The notes below the pieces were generated by a model. The model searched no databases and was not told where the DNA came from. It saw only the letters and a list, made by a program, of their open reading frames with translations. Source: Hongsoonwoonella zoysiae (GTDB taxonomy: Bacteria > Pseudomonadota > Alphaproteobacteria > Rhizobiales > Stappiaceae). Taken from it: 64,000 bases of DNA. Numbering within the stretch: position 1 is the first letter of the stretch; each line of letters opens with the position of its first letter. The DNA is taken from positions 2,237,736 through 2,301,735 of the forward strand of contig NZ_JABRXF010000001.1 of the NCBI RefSeq assembly GCF_013266695.1, read 5' to 3'. Both the position numbers and the translations under genes were made by a program. Below, in pieces: positions 30,423 to 39,195 of the stretch.

Positions 30423-31131
30423 ATTGCTGCTTGCGAAAAGAAGCGACCAGCGCGGCGATGCTTCTGTCAAGGACGCGCCAATCCTTCAAATGCACGGGCC
30501 TGAACCTGTAGCTTGCCATCAGGTCCGGCCCGACCCTGAATTCCCGCCGGCATTCGGCCGATAGCCGCGTGTCGGCGGGGACGAAGCAGCGAGCCGCGAA
30601 GGCTTCCTCGGGCGGCGAATAGGCTATGAAGTCGCTCGCATCGCTTTCGGCTTGCGAAAGCGGCAATCGGGAAAGCCCGTCTTCGCCTTCTGTCGCCGGT
30701 CCGCTCGCAAGCAAGCGGTAGACCGTCTCAAGGCGCTGATAGGTGCCGGCGGTTCTGCGATCGGCCTGAAGCGAAATCAGCACTCTGGGCGATGTGACAC
30801 CGGTATCGGTAAAGGCGGAGGCCAGGCGCGCTTCATACCCCGTCATCTCCGGCCAGACGACGGCCAGTTCGATGGATTCCAGCTTTATCGCTGTTTGGCG
30901 TTGCGCCCGCTCACGAATCATATTGGCCGGAATTTCGAGCCTTTGGCCGGCGAGGTTGATCGTGATCGCCCGCTGGTTCTGCGTCCATGTGGATGTCACG
31001 CCGGAATAATCGAGCCAGGCGCCGATTTTCAACAGAATGGCCACCGTGCCAACCATCGCCAGCGCGATGACGACGCCCGTGAACCTTCCCGAAAGGCTGC
31101 CGGCAGAGCGGGGGAGCGTGACCGAGGCCAT
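30421..31131 (-). CDS. Single-pass membrane protein of unknown function
   Basis: 236 residues with one membrane segment near the N-terminus (FTGVVIALAMVGTVAILLKI, about residues 17-36) and a large periplasmic portion predicted from it. Two cysteines (AARCFVPAD, SAECRREF) could form a disulfide. I recognise no named domain. ATG 31131 is chosen over an upstream TTG because it places the membrane segment near the start. The gene is alone on its strand and ends at the bidirectional terminator. Confidence 0.75.
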   Translation of the reverse strand: MASVTLPRSAGSLSGRFTGVVIALAMVGTVAILLKIGAWLDYSGVTSTWTQNQRAITINLAGQRLEIPANMIRERAQRQTAIKLESIELAVVWPEMTGYEARLASAFTDTGVTSPRVLISLQADRRTAGTYQRLETVYRLLASGPATEGEDGLSRLPLSQAESDASDFIAYSPPEEAFAARCFVPADTRLSAECRREFRVGPDLMASYRFRPVHLKDWRVLDRSIAALVASFRKQQ

Positions 31132-31357
31132 CAGAGGCTTTCCGCGAATGCGCAACAAATAGATGGCACCGCAGGGCCTTTCGGGGCGGTTGCGGCGTAT
31201 TTTGTGTCAAATTGGGAACGATATGTGCTCGGATCCTGGCCGATATTCATGATTAACTGCTTATTAACGGGACAGCGAAAGCGGCACGCCGATTGCACTT
31301 GACCCCTTGAAACACATTCTTCAGCTTTCTATGGAATGGTAAACAAGGAGTTAACCC

Positions 31358-31684
31358 GTGTTGTCCGAGCTATTTATCGCGGCGTATATCGGCTCTTCAG
31401 GCTTTGTGGCGGCCGGCATCCTGGGAAGTTTTTACCAGCTTGTTACCGGGGAACCGCCGAAATTTGCGCTGCAGCTCGAGACGTGGCTCAAGGGTTTTTC
31501 GTCATTGTTGATGTGCATATTCGCCGGGCCGTTCATCATCATGCGCAACGCAATTCGCGGACGGCGCATCGAGCACCGTCCCATCGGATGGCTCGTCGCC
31601 TCATCGACGATCGCAGGCATGTGGAGCATCTGTTCGGGCCTCGTCGTCCTGCAGTTCGCGTTTGGTTTTGCAAGCCAGTTTTGA
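31358..31684 (+). CDS. Small multi-pass membrane protein, unknown
   Basis: 108 residues with about three hydrophobic segments (around residues 5-25, 45-62 and 78-103) separated by short polar loops, including the basic RNAIRGRRIEHR turn. GTG 31358 is preceded by AAGGAG with a seven-base spacer. I believe similar proteins occur in other rhizobia, but no function can be stated. The carbonic anhydrase gene begins 71 bases later on the same strand. Confidence 0.75.
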   Translation: MLSELFIAAYIGSSGFVAAGILGSFYQLVTGEPPKFALQLETWLKGFSSLLMCIFAGPFIIMRNAIRGRRIEHRPIGWLVASSTIAGMWSICSGLVVLQFAFGFASQF

Positions 31685-31755
31685 CTGAACCGCGCGTGGA
31701 GAACGGACGGAGCGTGGTGGCCGTCGAAGATGCAACCGCCTGAGGGAGATGAATA

Positions 31756-32283
31756 ATGCCGATTTACAGCCTTGAGGGCATTCGGCCCGAATTCCCGGAA
31801 AGCGGGGAGTGCTGGATTGCGCCCTCGGCGGTTCTGATCGGCGACGTCCTTTTGAAGGAAGAGGCGAGCGTCTGGTTCGGCGCGGTCCTTCGCGGCGATA
31901 ACGAACGCATCACCATCGGCAAACGTACGAACGTGCAGGACGGCTGCGTGGTGCACACCGACATGGGATTTCCGCTGACGGTCGGCGATGACTGCACGAT
32001 CGGCCACAATGTCATCCTGCATGGCTGCACCATTGGCGACAACTCGCTGGTCGGCATGGGAGCGACGATCCTCAACGGTGCAAAAATCGGCCGGAACTGC
32101 CTGATCGGCGCGAATTCCCTCATCCCCGAAGGAAAGGTGATACCGGATTGTTCCCTGGTGGTGGGCATGCCGGGGAAAGTCGTTCGGACGCTCGATGAAA
32201 AAGCGATCGACGGGCTGAAAGCCTCCGCTGCGGGATATGTCGGAAACTGGCGCCGTTTTCAGGCGGATCTCATCGAAATCTGA
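31756..32283 (+). CDS. Gamma-carbonic anhydrase family protein
   Basis: 175 residues of left-handed beta helix with hexapeptide repeats ([19 protein letters not shown]). The three zinc-binding histidines of the gamma class are present at H67 (CVVHTD), H84 (IGHNV) and H89 (ILHGC). Members hydrate CO2 or act as structural relatives of CaiE/PaaY. ATG 31756 follows GAGGGAGATG. A perfect hairpin lies downstream at 32339. Confidence 0.9.
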   Translation: MPIYSLEGIRPEFPESGECWIAPSAVLIGDVLLKEEASVWFGAVLRGDNERITIGKRTNVQDGCVVHTDMGFPLTVGDDCTIGHNVILHGCTIGDNSLVGMGATILNGAKIGRNCLIGANSLIPEGKVIPDCSLVVGMPGKVVRTLDEKAIDGLKASAAGYVGNWRRFQADLIEI

Positions 32284-32338
32284 TCCGCGTTTCGCTCAGG
32301 CCCCCGGCGACAACGAAATTCGATTATACCGAATTGGA

Positions 32339-32364
32339 AGAGCCGGTCCCGAAGGACCGGCTCT
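32339..32364 (+). terminator. Hairpin after the carbonic anhydrase gene
   Basis: AGAGCCGGTCC (32339-32349), tetraloop CGAA, GGACCGGCTCT (32354-32364): a perfect 11-base stem. No T tract follows, so efficiency as terminator is uncertain. Confidence 0.6.
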
Positions 32365-32440
32365 CAAGCCCGGCCGTGATAAGGGTGGGGAGGGGACGCG
32401 ACCGGGCAAGCCTCGTCTTTTACCGCTCCCGCGGGTTCTC

Positions 32441-33058
32441 TCAGTTGCCGATACTCGCAACCGTGCTTACGCGCGTGTCGGAAATGCTTGTCCAACTGGC
32501 CGGGTTTTTCTCCGACTGCCGCTTCACAAAGCGATATGGCGTGGAATACCAGGGCAGAACCACCTCGAGCTGATTGTCGAGAATGATATCACCCTTGTCC
32601 GTACGCACGGTGAGCACGGCGTGGCCAGCGTTGTGCCGGTCTTTTACGACTGTGATCAACAGTGCGCTGCGCGGCCAGCCGCGTGAGATCAACTCGCGCT
32701 GTTTTTCAAGAACGTATTCCTCGCAATCGCCAGCGCTGTTTTTCGGATAGGTCCAATATTCCTCGACACCGTAAAGCTCGGCATCCGTAACGGGCCTGAT
32801 CCGGCGGTTTACGGTGGCGTTGACGGCCAGCAATTCCTCCCAAAGCATCTTGTTCAGCTTGACGAGCACGGGCGTTTGCCCGCTCGCGCGGCATTCTTCC
32901 GGATGTTCGGCGCAGAATGCCTGATGGCCGACCGGCATTGATGCCGCGCCGCGAATATCCATGAACCGGCCAGTTTCAGCTTTGGCCATATAAGTACCGG
33001 CGATCAGAAAGCAGATCGCCATGGCGCTTGTTTTGAGTTTGTTTGATGTGTTCGACAA
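32441..33058 (-). CDS. BTLCP (LapG-like) transglutaminase-like cysteine protease
   Basis: 205 residues with a signal peptide (AMAICFLIAGTYMAKAET). The catalytic triad of the family is visible: Cys 112 in GDCEEYVLEK, His 146 in NAGHAVL, Asp 161 in LDNQ. The best known member, LapG, cleaves surface adhesins under control of the c-di-GMP receptor LapD; most rhizobial members are uncharacterised. I place the start at TTG 33058, since GGGGAGGG lies six bases before it; ATG 33091 has no ribosome binding site. No LapD or large adhesin gene is in the window. Confidence 0.85.
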   Translation of the reverse strand: MSNTSNKLKTSAMAICFLIAGTYMAKAETGRFMDIRGAASMPVGHQAFCAEHPEECRASGQTPVLVKLNKMLWEELLAVNATVNRRIRPVTDAELYGVEEYWTYPKNSAGDCEEYVLEKQRELISRGWPRSALLITVVKDRHNAGHAVLTVRTDKGDIILDNQLEVVLPWYSTPYRFVKRQSEKNPASWTSISDTRVSTVASIGN

Positions 33059-33537
33059 AGTAAAGCCCTCCCCATAGGCTGGCTTCACCATGTCATATAC
33101 GATTTTATATTGAGATAAGTGCGAAAATATCTTTTTAAAAAAAGTAAAATAAAAACAATATCTAATTTTATTATTGTTAAAACTAAATTTAATTCAAATT
33201 ATATCTATCTGAAAAATCTTTCCGCAGCGGCATAAAGAGAGGCCGGCAGTAGGAATGTGTTCCGGTAAAGGTAGCCAATCCGTGGTCTACGAGAGGCTAC
33301 GCTATGTGGAAATCACTCGGCTTCCGAGGGCAAAGCAATGTCACCCTTGAGAAATGAGTCCTGCCGGAATTAGGGTCCGTGACCCTGGTGGCAGATGCAT
33401 GCGCGGAACCGGCACAAGAGACTGTGTGAAACCGGCGGTCGGGCGCTTAAATAGAAAACGCCCGGCGCAAACCGGGCGTACGTTTGCGAGAAGATGGGCG
33501 ACCCAGGTGCCTCGATCTTCGGCGAAAGGTTGAAACG
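33059..33537. other. Intergenic region with an AT-rich island
   Basis: 479 bases. From about 33092 to 33215 the sequence is extremely AT-rich (long A and T runs), in sharp contrast with the rest of the window; it contains AACAAT...ATTGTT inverted arms. The remaining part is ordinary and includes the near-dyad TTAGGGTC-CGT-GACCCT at 33370-33386 and the terminator at 33448-33479. No ORF with a ribosome binding site was found. Confidence 0.6.
33448..33479 (-). terminator. Intrinsic terminator of the PilZ gene
   Basis: On the minus strand ACGCCCGG (33479-33472), loop TTTGCG, CCGGGCGT (33465-33458), followed by TTTCTATTT. It lies 59 bases after the PilZ stop. Confidence 0.8.
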
Positions 33538-34158
33538 TCAGGAAATATGGTGCTCGAGAAGGTCGCGGTTCTGGATCGCGGCGAATTCCACCGCAATCCC
33601 GTCCTCCGTGTGGCGGACGACGCGGGCGCGCATTTTGCCGAGCGCGATGGACAGGCCGATTTCCGGCCGGACGTCCGTCTTGAGCGCTGCGCCGGACAGG
33701 GAAACGTCGATAATGCGGCTTTTGTATTCGCGCCCGTCCGGCAGAACGATCTTCGTGAAGGGCTTTTTGGGCACGAAACGTTCGTGCCGGCGGTCTTCCG
33801 GCAAATTGAGCATGTCACGGTTGGCAAGCCAGGTGAGAACATTGGCAAGCTTGTCCCGCTTGCGCGGCGTGGCGGTGATCGACATGGCGAATCCGCCTTC
33901 GATCTCGCGTACGATCTCGCCTTCGATACGGCCGATATGATCGACATATGCGATCACTTTTTCGCCGACACGTCCTTTGACCGGGGTAATCAGTGCCGCC
34001 CCGCCCGGGGACATGTTCGTGACATGGCACGGGTATTCGCGTCGGTCTTCCAGCATGTAACGGCCGAGCAGATTCACCCTGACGCGGCTGTGACGGCGCT
34101 TGTCCGAATTCCTCGCCGCGATCGAGCGGGCGATATCGACTGCTTTTGCGCTCTCCAT
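33538..34158 (-). CDS. Double PilZ domain protein (c-di-GMP receptor candidate)
   Basis: 206 residues made of two PilZ-like domains. The first has RRHSR (21-25) and NMSPGGA (48-54), the second RRHER (123-127) and DVSLSGA (151-157), matching the RxxxR and (D/N)xSxxG c-di-GMP binding motifs. The first domain has Asn instead of the usual Asp. No signal or membrane segment. PilZ proteins relay c-di-GMP levels to motility, polysaccharide or other targets; it would read out the activity of enzymes such as the two GGDEF-EAL proteins at 4.4-9.1 kb. The gene has its own terminator. Confidence 0.88.
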   Translation of the reverse strand: MESAKAVDIARSIAARNSDKRRHSRVRVNLLGRYMLEDRREYPCHVTNMSPGGAALITPVKGRVGEKVIAYVDHIGRIEGEIVREIEGGFAMSITATPRKRDKLANVLTWLANRDMLNLPEDRRHERFVPKKPFTKIVLPDGREYKSRIIDVSLSGAALKTDVRPEIGLSIALGKMRARVVRHTEDGIAVEFAAIQNRDLLEHHIS

Positions 34159-34309
34159 CCGTCACTAACCTTGCTGAAGGCCGGCGGTCTTATCCCGCCA
34201 TTCAGGAAACGTCCACAAGGTTAGTTCCGTTCGGTTAACAAGCGGTAAGTATCGGCGGCCTACGATTTCACGAATTCGCAACCCGCTGGGGACGGTGCAT
34301 TTCGCCCCG

Positions 34310-34939
34310 TCAGATCTTGCCGCCGTCCAGAACCGTGAGATGCCCGACCTGTCTTCCTCCCGGGACGACCCCCGCGGCTGCATACTGGTGCTCTCCTGCC
34401 GCAGGAACGGAAGACGTGAGACCGGAGGAAAGAAAAGCGGGCTTTTCGTTCGGCCAGAGCAGGCGCACGCTCTTGATCGACTGGGACAGGATCGGATGCA
34501 GCCCCGCCCAGTAAGGCTGCTGAAGCGCCACGCAAGACCCCAGCACCCGGCTGCAGCCTTCGCCCGGCACATGCAGGGGCAGAAGAAGCATTTCCATATC
34601 TATCGTCTGCTCACGTTCGGTATGACCGGAGACACCAAGAACGGCAGCGCCAGCATCGTCGCTTACCGCCGCAAGCAGGGTTGCGAGCGCCTGATTGTCT
34701 TCTCCGCGCCAGCCCCTGAGAATGTTTCTGCTTTTCAACTCACGGCAGTGCAGCGAGCAAAGCCGCGTGCCCGCAAGGCGGAAGCGGTAGGTCACGGGAT
34801 CGATTACCTCCAGAATGAAGGTGTCGCCCAGAAGGCTGCGGATCTGGCCGGGCTCGACCTCGCTGCGGTCCGGCGCCGGACGATGCCCGCGAAGATTGTC
34901 CCAATATTCATAAAGGCTTCGCGTCGTCGAATGCTTCAT
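34310..34939 (-). CDS. PAS_5 domain protein
   Basis: 209 residues. The N-terminal portion (LYEYWDNLRGHRPAPDRSEV, then FILEVIDPVTYRFRLAGTRL) is typical of the PAS_5 (formerly DUF1457) family widespread in rhizobia; these proteins are cytosolic with a PAS-like fold and unknown ligand. ATG 34939 starts at the conserved N-terminus and has AGGGATTGAG ahead of it. The frame extends upstream 28 codons without support. It is 151 bases upstream of the PilZ gene on the same strand, so joint transcription is possible. Confidence 0.85.
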   Translation of the reverse strand: MKHSTTRSLYEYWDNLRGHRPAPDRSEVEPGQIRSLLGDTFILEVIDPVTYRFRLAGTRLCSLHCRELKSRNILRGWRGEDNQALATLLAAVSDDAGAAVLGVSGHTEREQTIDMEMLLLPLHVPGEGCSRVLGSCVALQQPYWAGLHPILSQSIKSVRLLWPNEKPAFLSSGLTSSVPAAGEHQYAAAGVVPGGRQVGHLTVLDGGKI

Positions 34940-35109
34940 CTCAATCCCTGTCCCAATCCAAACGTTCTTTTCGTTATCGAGACCGTTCACCTGTCCGAAT
35001 GCGGGACACCCGAACGGTTGCAAGCCCGGCTCGCAGACAATGAAGCATGCAGCATGCCAGCATTTGCCTTTTTCCGTTAACCCTTTGTTAATATTAATAA
35101 TTGGTTTCG

Positions 35110-35274
35110 ATTGAAATAGGGGAACGATTTGGTAAGGGTAAGGTCACTGATCTATCCACGGACAGCACTTCAAAGGGCCTTGCCCAGTTTTCCGCATATG
35201 TCCGAAAGGACAGGTGGGCGCGGAAATCGAACCGCCCGGATGACGCCACATCGGCGCGCCGGGCGGATTTTTTT
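35110..35274 (+). ncRNA. Candidate structured small RNA or leader
   Basis: About 165 bases in the 467-base gap between the PAS_5 gene and the rhomboid gene. It shows three local hairpins in a row: GGGC-CTT-GCCC (35175-35185), TGTCC-GAAA-GGACA with a GNRA loop (35199-35212), and the terminator at 35232-35266 followed by seven T. An AT-rich stretch just before (TTAATATTAATAATTGG, about 35087) could be a promoter. It may be an independent sRNA or an attenuator in the leader of the rhomboid gene. The 5' end given is approximate. No known RNA family recognised. Confidence 0.35.
35232..35274 (+). terminator. Intrinsic terminator in front of the rhomboid gene
   Basis: CCGCCCGG (35232-35239) pairs with CCGGGCGG (35259-35266); inside, CGCC (35244-35247) pairs with GGCG (35253-35256). 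Seven T follow (35268-35274). No annotated plus-strand gene ends upstream, which points to a small transcript or an attenuator. Confidence 0.75.
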
Positions 35275-35406
35275 GCCGGCGGCTTTTCGCGCGGGAATTG
35301 GCCCGCTTGCGGTCCTGGTCCGGGCGCTATGTGCCGTGCCCGGATTGAATGTGGCGCAAATCCCACGTATGTGGTCGATAGTCCTTCAATGCCAGATCGC
35401 CGATGT

Positions 35407-36162
35407 ATGTCCGAGCAAGAACCCCAGCCGCCGCTTCCACCGCGCGATGAGCCCGCGCTCAATATCCCGTCGGTCGTGGCGGTGCTTTCACTCGTTCTGA
35501 TCATCGTTCATGTGTTCCGCGTCTATGCGCTCGGCTATGATGGCGAGACGTATTTTCTCCTGCTTTTCGCGTTTCTGCCGATCCGCTACGCGCAAGACGC
35601 GCTGGGCGGACAGGTTTTGCCGGGTGGAGAATTAGCCGATATCTGGACGTTCCTCAGCTATGCATTCCTGCATGGCGGGGGTATGCATCTGTTCATCAAC
35701 CTGCTTTGGATGGTGGTATTCGGCAGTGCGCTTGCGCGCCGCTTCCACGCCGGCCGCTTTCTTGTCTTTTCGGCCCTTTGCGCGATCGGCGGCGCGATTG
35801 CGCATCTGACCACCCATTTCGGCGAGGCGGTGCCGATGGTCGGCGCATCAGCAGCGATTTCGGGCCAGATGGCTGGGGCATCGCGCTTCGTCTTCGAAAT
35901 GGGAGGCCCGCTCGGCGTGATCAGGCGAACCGATGAAGCAGCCTACCGCGTTCCCGCCACGGGTCTTGTCCACTCGCTCGCAAACCGGCAGGTGCTCGCG
36001 TTCCTCGGTGTCTGGTTCGCGATAAATATCCTTTTCGGTTTCTGGTCGGCGCCCATCGCAGGCGCTGGCGCATCGATCGCGTGGGAAGCGCATATCGGCG
36101 GATTTCTGGCAGGTCTTGCACTGTTTCCGCTGTTCGACCCCATTCCCCGCCGCGGTGCATAA
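35407..36162 (+). CDS. Rhomboid family intramembrane serine protease
   Basis: 251 residues with about six to seven membrane segments. Catalytic serine in VGASAAIS (Ser 148) and histidine in WEAHIGGFLAGL (His 229), plus the conserved FLHGGGMHLFINLLWM loop. The protein cleaves membrane proteins within or near the bilayer; substrates unknown. The start is uncertain: ATG 35407 (MSEQEPQPPL) and ATG 35389 are both in frame and neither has a good ribosome binding site. The open frame reaches 35101 but would cross the terminator at 35232, so I reject the longer form. Confidence 0.9.
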   Translation: MSEQEPQPPLPPRDEPALNIPSVVAVLSLVLIIVHVFRVYALGYDGETYFLLLFAFLPIRYAQDALGGQVLPGGELADIWTFLSYAFLHGGGMHLFINLLWMVVFGSALARRFHAGRFLVFSALCAIGGAIAHLTTHFGEAVPMVGASAAISGQMAGASRFVFEMGGPLGVIRRTDEAAYRVPATGLVHSLANRQVLAFLGVWFAINILFGFWSAPIAGAGASIAWEAHIGGFLAGLALFPLFDPIPRRGA

Positions 36163-36407
36163 CCCGTCGCGGACCTTTATGCCGTTGGGTCTATTTGGTT
36201 GCGCAATCACGGAAATTTGTCACAATGAGTGCGATGAAGCGTGTCCGGGGTTCTCTTCCGGAAGGCTGGGGCATCCCGCGTTCAAGCGGGCCTTGAGGCG
36301 ATGCTCCCGCCCTTCGATGCCGGGCAGTCCGCATTATTTCGAGTGCGAACAGCCGATGCGGGTTGTCCCTTGAGGTGCCGGGCCGGTCTCTGACGGAGGA
36401 GCTTGCC

Positions 36408-36839
36408 ATGACGGTTGCCGCGATACTGAACGAGAAGGGTCGTGACGTTTACACCGAAAGCGCCGACAAGACGCTTCGCGAAATCTGTACGCTGCTCGGC
36501 AAGCACGGTATCGGTGCAATTCTCGTCGCGGAAAAAGGCGATATTCTCAAAGGCATTATTTCCGAGCGCGATATCGTGCGCGCGATCGCCAAGGATGGCG
36601 ACGGCGCCCTCGACCAGCCGGTGAAAAACTACATGACAAGCGAAGTGGTCACCGCGAGGGAGGAAGACACGCTGAACGAAGTCATGGGCGTGATGACGTC
36701 CGGACGTTTCCGCCATCTGCCGGTCGTGACGAACGGACGGCTGTCCGGGCTCATCTCCATCGGCGACGTGGTGAAATACCGTATAGCGCAGATCGAGCGC
36801 GAAGCCGACGAAATGCGCCATTACATTGCGATGAGTTGA
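36408..36839 (+). CDS. CBS domain pair protein
   Basis: 143 residues forming one Bateman module: a first CBS unit (TLREICTLLGKHGIGAILV ... GIISERDIVRAIA) and a second (EEDTLNEVMGVMTSGRFRHL ... GLISIGDVVKYRI). Such stand-alone pairs bind adenine nucleotides and act as energy sensors or regulators of partner enzymes. ATG 36408 follows GGAGGAGCTTGCC. The ~245-base upstream region holds no gene. No partner enzyme adjoins it. Confidence 0.92.
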   Translation: MTVAAILNEKGRDVYTESADKTLREICTLLGKHGIGAILVAEKGDILKGIISERDIVRAIAKDGDGALDQPVKNYMTSEVVTAREEDTLNEVMGVMTSGRFRHLPVVTNGRLSGLISIGDVVKYRIAQIEREADEMRHYIAMS

Positions 36840-36879
36840 GACGCTGCTTCAAGGAAAGCAGTGGCCAACGCGATGCAGG

Positions 36880-38118
36880 TCAGCTTGCCGCGCGCAGCCA
36901 ATGGCGCGGATCGATCTCTGGCTTCAGGGCCGGTTCGCCGGAAAGCGCGTCCACCAGGTCCTGAACGGCTTCCAGCGAGTGTGCGGAACGGAATTCATCG
37001 ACATGAGGCAGCATGGCGCGCACGCCGCGCGCCTTCGCCTCGAACCCTTCGAAGCGCAAAAGCGGGTTCAGCCAGATCAGCCGCCGGCAGGAACGGTGAA
37101 GCCTGTCCATTTCGCGCTCAAGGTCTTCATCCGTATCGCGTTCCAGCCCGTCGGTGATCAAAAGCACGATCGGACCGCCCGAAAGCACGCGCCGGGACCA
37201 GTTCTTGTTGAAATCATGCAGTGCGGTGGCAATGCGCGTGCCGCCGGACCAGTCCTCCACGCCTTCTGAACAGGCCTCCAGCGCTTCGTCCGGGTCTTTC
37301 ATTTTCAGCTGACGGGTCACATTGGTCAGCCGTGTGCCAAAAAGAAACGTGTGAACGTTGCGCCGCTCTTCCGAAAGCGCATGCAGGAAATGCAGAAGAA
37401 GCCTGGAATATTGGCTCATCGACCCGGAAATATCGCAAAGCGCGACCAGGGGAGGGCGCCGCTCTTCCGGTTTGCGGTGCTTGAGCGCGATCATGTCGCC
37501 GCCCGCGCGCAAGGAAGCGCGCAGCGAACGGCGCGGATCGATCCGTCCACGCGGGGCGGCGATAAGGCGGCGCTGGCGCACTTTTTCCATTGAAAGCACC
37601 ATGCTTGCAAGCGCGCGCTTCGCTTGGAAGATCTCCTCCACCGTCATCTGGGCGAAGTCCTTCTTTTGCAGGACCTCCCTCCCGGACACGGTGAAGCGGG
37701 CGTCGACCTCGACCTCCTCCTTCTCGCGAGAATCCTCCCGCTCCTGCATTTTTTGAAACGCCTGGGCGACGCGCGTCTGACCCGCCTTCGGCTTGTTGGG
37801 CCCTGCCTGAGGCGGGGCGACGGGCGACAGCAACGCCAGCATCTTTTCGACAAGCCCGCGGCTTTTCCAGTAGATGCGGAATGCCTCGTCGAAGAGGACG
37901 CGATGTTCGCGCTTGCGCACGAAGACGGCATGCAGCGTCCAGTAAAGATCCTCGCGGCTGGTGATGCCCGAGGTTTCAACCGCGCGCACCGCATCGACCA
38001 CGCTTGCCGGGCCGACGGGAAGACCGGCTTTCCTCAACGTACGGGCAAAATGAACGATATTGTCGACGATCCGCCCATCGCCGCGGGCCTGAGCGCCTTC
38101 GCTGCCGTTGTCACGCAT
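36880..38118 (-). CDS. VWA domain protein (CoxE-like), partner of MoxR ATPase
   Basis: 412 residues. The C-terminal half carries a von Willebrand factor A fold with the metal site DISGSMS (229-235); the basic/charged middle (EDSREKEEVEVDARF) is typical of CoxE-type proteins. With a MoxR AAA+ ATPase encoded one base upstream (TGAGATG), it forms the common MoxR-VWA chaperone pair, which in other bacteria helps insert metals or mature enzymes (CoxDE for CO dehydrogenase). No client enzyme such as coxL is present here. Confidence 0.92.
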   Translation of the reverse strand: MRDNGSEGAQARGDGRIVDNIVHFARTLRKAGLPVGPASVVDAVRAVETSGITSREDLYWTLHAVFVRKREHRVLFDEAFRIYWKSRGLVEKMLALLSPVAPPQAGPNKPKAGQTRVAQAFQKMQEREDSREKEEVEVDARFTVSGREVLQKKDFAQMTVEEIFQAKRALASMVLSMEKVRQRRLIAAPRGRIDPRRSLRASLRAGGDMIALKHRKPEERRPPLVALCDISGSMSQYSRLLLHFLHALSEERRNVHTFLFGTRLTNVTRQLKMKDPDEALEACSEGVEDWSGGTRIATALHDFNKNWSRRVLSGGPIVLLITDGLERDTDEDLEREMDRLHRSCRRLIWLNPLLRFEGFEAKARGVRAMLPHVDEFRSAHSLEAVQDLVDALSGEPALKPEIDPRHWLRAAS

Positions 38119-38119
38119 C

Positions 38120-39055
38120 TCAGACGACCGGCCTCTGTTCAGGCTGTAATTCCTTGCGGATATCCTCCACCATCTGGCGGGTTTTCGAGCCGCGCACGCG
38201 TTCGATATCGTCCTGATATTTCAGGAGTACGCCGAGCGTGTCGGACGCCGTTTCCGGATCGAGCGCGATTTCCTCCAGCTCGGTCAGGGCGGTTGCCCAG
38301 TCCAGTGTCTCGGCAACGCCGGGCTGCTTGAAAAGGTCTTCGTCCGCGCGCAGCTTCTGAACGAAGGCGACAACCTCGCGCGAGAGCCGTTCCGGCGCGC
38401 CGGGAACCTTGCGGCGCACGATCTGCAACTCGCGCTCCGCGTCCGGATAGTCGACCCAGTGATAGAGACAGCGGCGCTTGAGCGCGTCGTGGATCTCCCG
38501 GGTACGGTTCGTCGTGATGATGACGATCGGCGGTTCGTCAGCGCGGATCGTGCCAAGTTCCGGGATTGTGACCTGATTGTCGGCAAGAACCTCGAGAAGG
38601 AACGCCTCGAACGCCTCGTCGGCGCGGTCAAGCTCGTCGATCAGGAACACCGGCGCACCGGACAGAGACGGCTCAAGCGCCTGAAGAACCGGGCGCTTGA
38701 TCAGAAAGCGCTCGGAAAAGACGTTCTTCGACAATTCTTCGTGATCGGTATCGCCCGCAGCCTCGGAGACGCGGATTTCAATCATCTGTGCGGCGTAGTT
38801 CCATTCGTAAACCGCGGTGGAAACGTCAAGCCCCTCATAACACTGAAGGCGGATCAGATCGCGGCCGAGGGCACCGGCCAGAACTTTCGCTATCTCCGTC
38901 TTCCCGACACCAGCCTCGCCCTCGAGAAAGAGCGGGCGCTTCATTGCCAGTGCCAGATGCAGCACCGTCGCAAGCGACCGGTCGGCAACGTAGCCTTCGC
39001 TGTCGAGCAAGGCGAGCGTCTCGTCGATCGAGGCGGGCAGGCGATTATCGTTCAT
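38120..39055 (-). CDS. MoxR family AAA+ ATPase
   Basis: 311 residues. Walker A GEAGVGKT (46-53), Walker B VFLIDELDRA, and the sensor region IITTNRTREIHDALKRRCLY. MoxR ATPases act as chaperones on metalloenzymes together with VWA proteins. ATG 39055 has AGGATATAGCC upstream; the frame continues another 20 codons without a site. It is first in the two-gene unit with the CoxE-like gene. Confidence 0.93.
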   Translation of the reverse strand: MNDNRLPASIDETLALLDSEGYVADRSLATVLHLALAMKRPLFLEGEAGVGKTEIAKVLAGALGRDLIRLQCYEGLDVSTAVYEWNYAAQMIEIRVSEAAGDTDHEELSKNVFSERFLIKRPVLQALEPSLSGAPVFLIDELDRADEAFEAFLLEVLADNQVTIPELGTIRADEPPIVIITTNRTREIHDALKRRCLYHWVDYPDAERELQIVRRKVPGAPERLSREVVAFVQKLRADEDLFKQPGVAETLDWATALTELEEIALDPETASDTLGVLLKYQDDIERVRGSKTRQMVEDIRKELQPEQRPVV

Positions 39056-39195
39056 GGCTATATCCTGATTTCGCAAGTTCGCGCGCTCGTCGCGCGGCCG
39101 AAGCGTGCCCGGCAAAAGTAAATCGTTGAACCGAAGGCATCACAGCTTCGTAACGAATGCAAATATTTATATCCCGCGTCTTCAGGACAAACACC

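Noticed and set aside
35101..35406. Long N-terminal extension of the rhomboid protein
   Set aside because: The frame crosses an intrinsic terminator and a structured region, and the extension has an unnatural composition.
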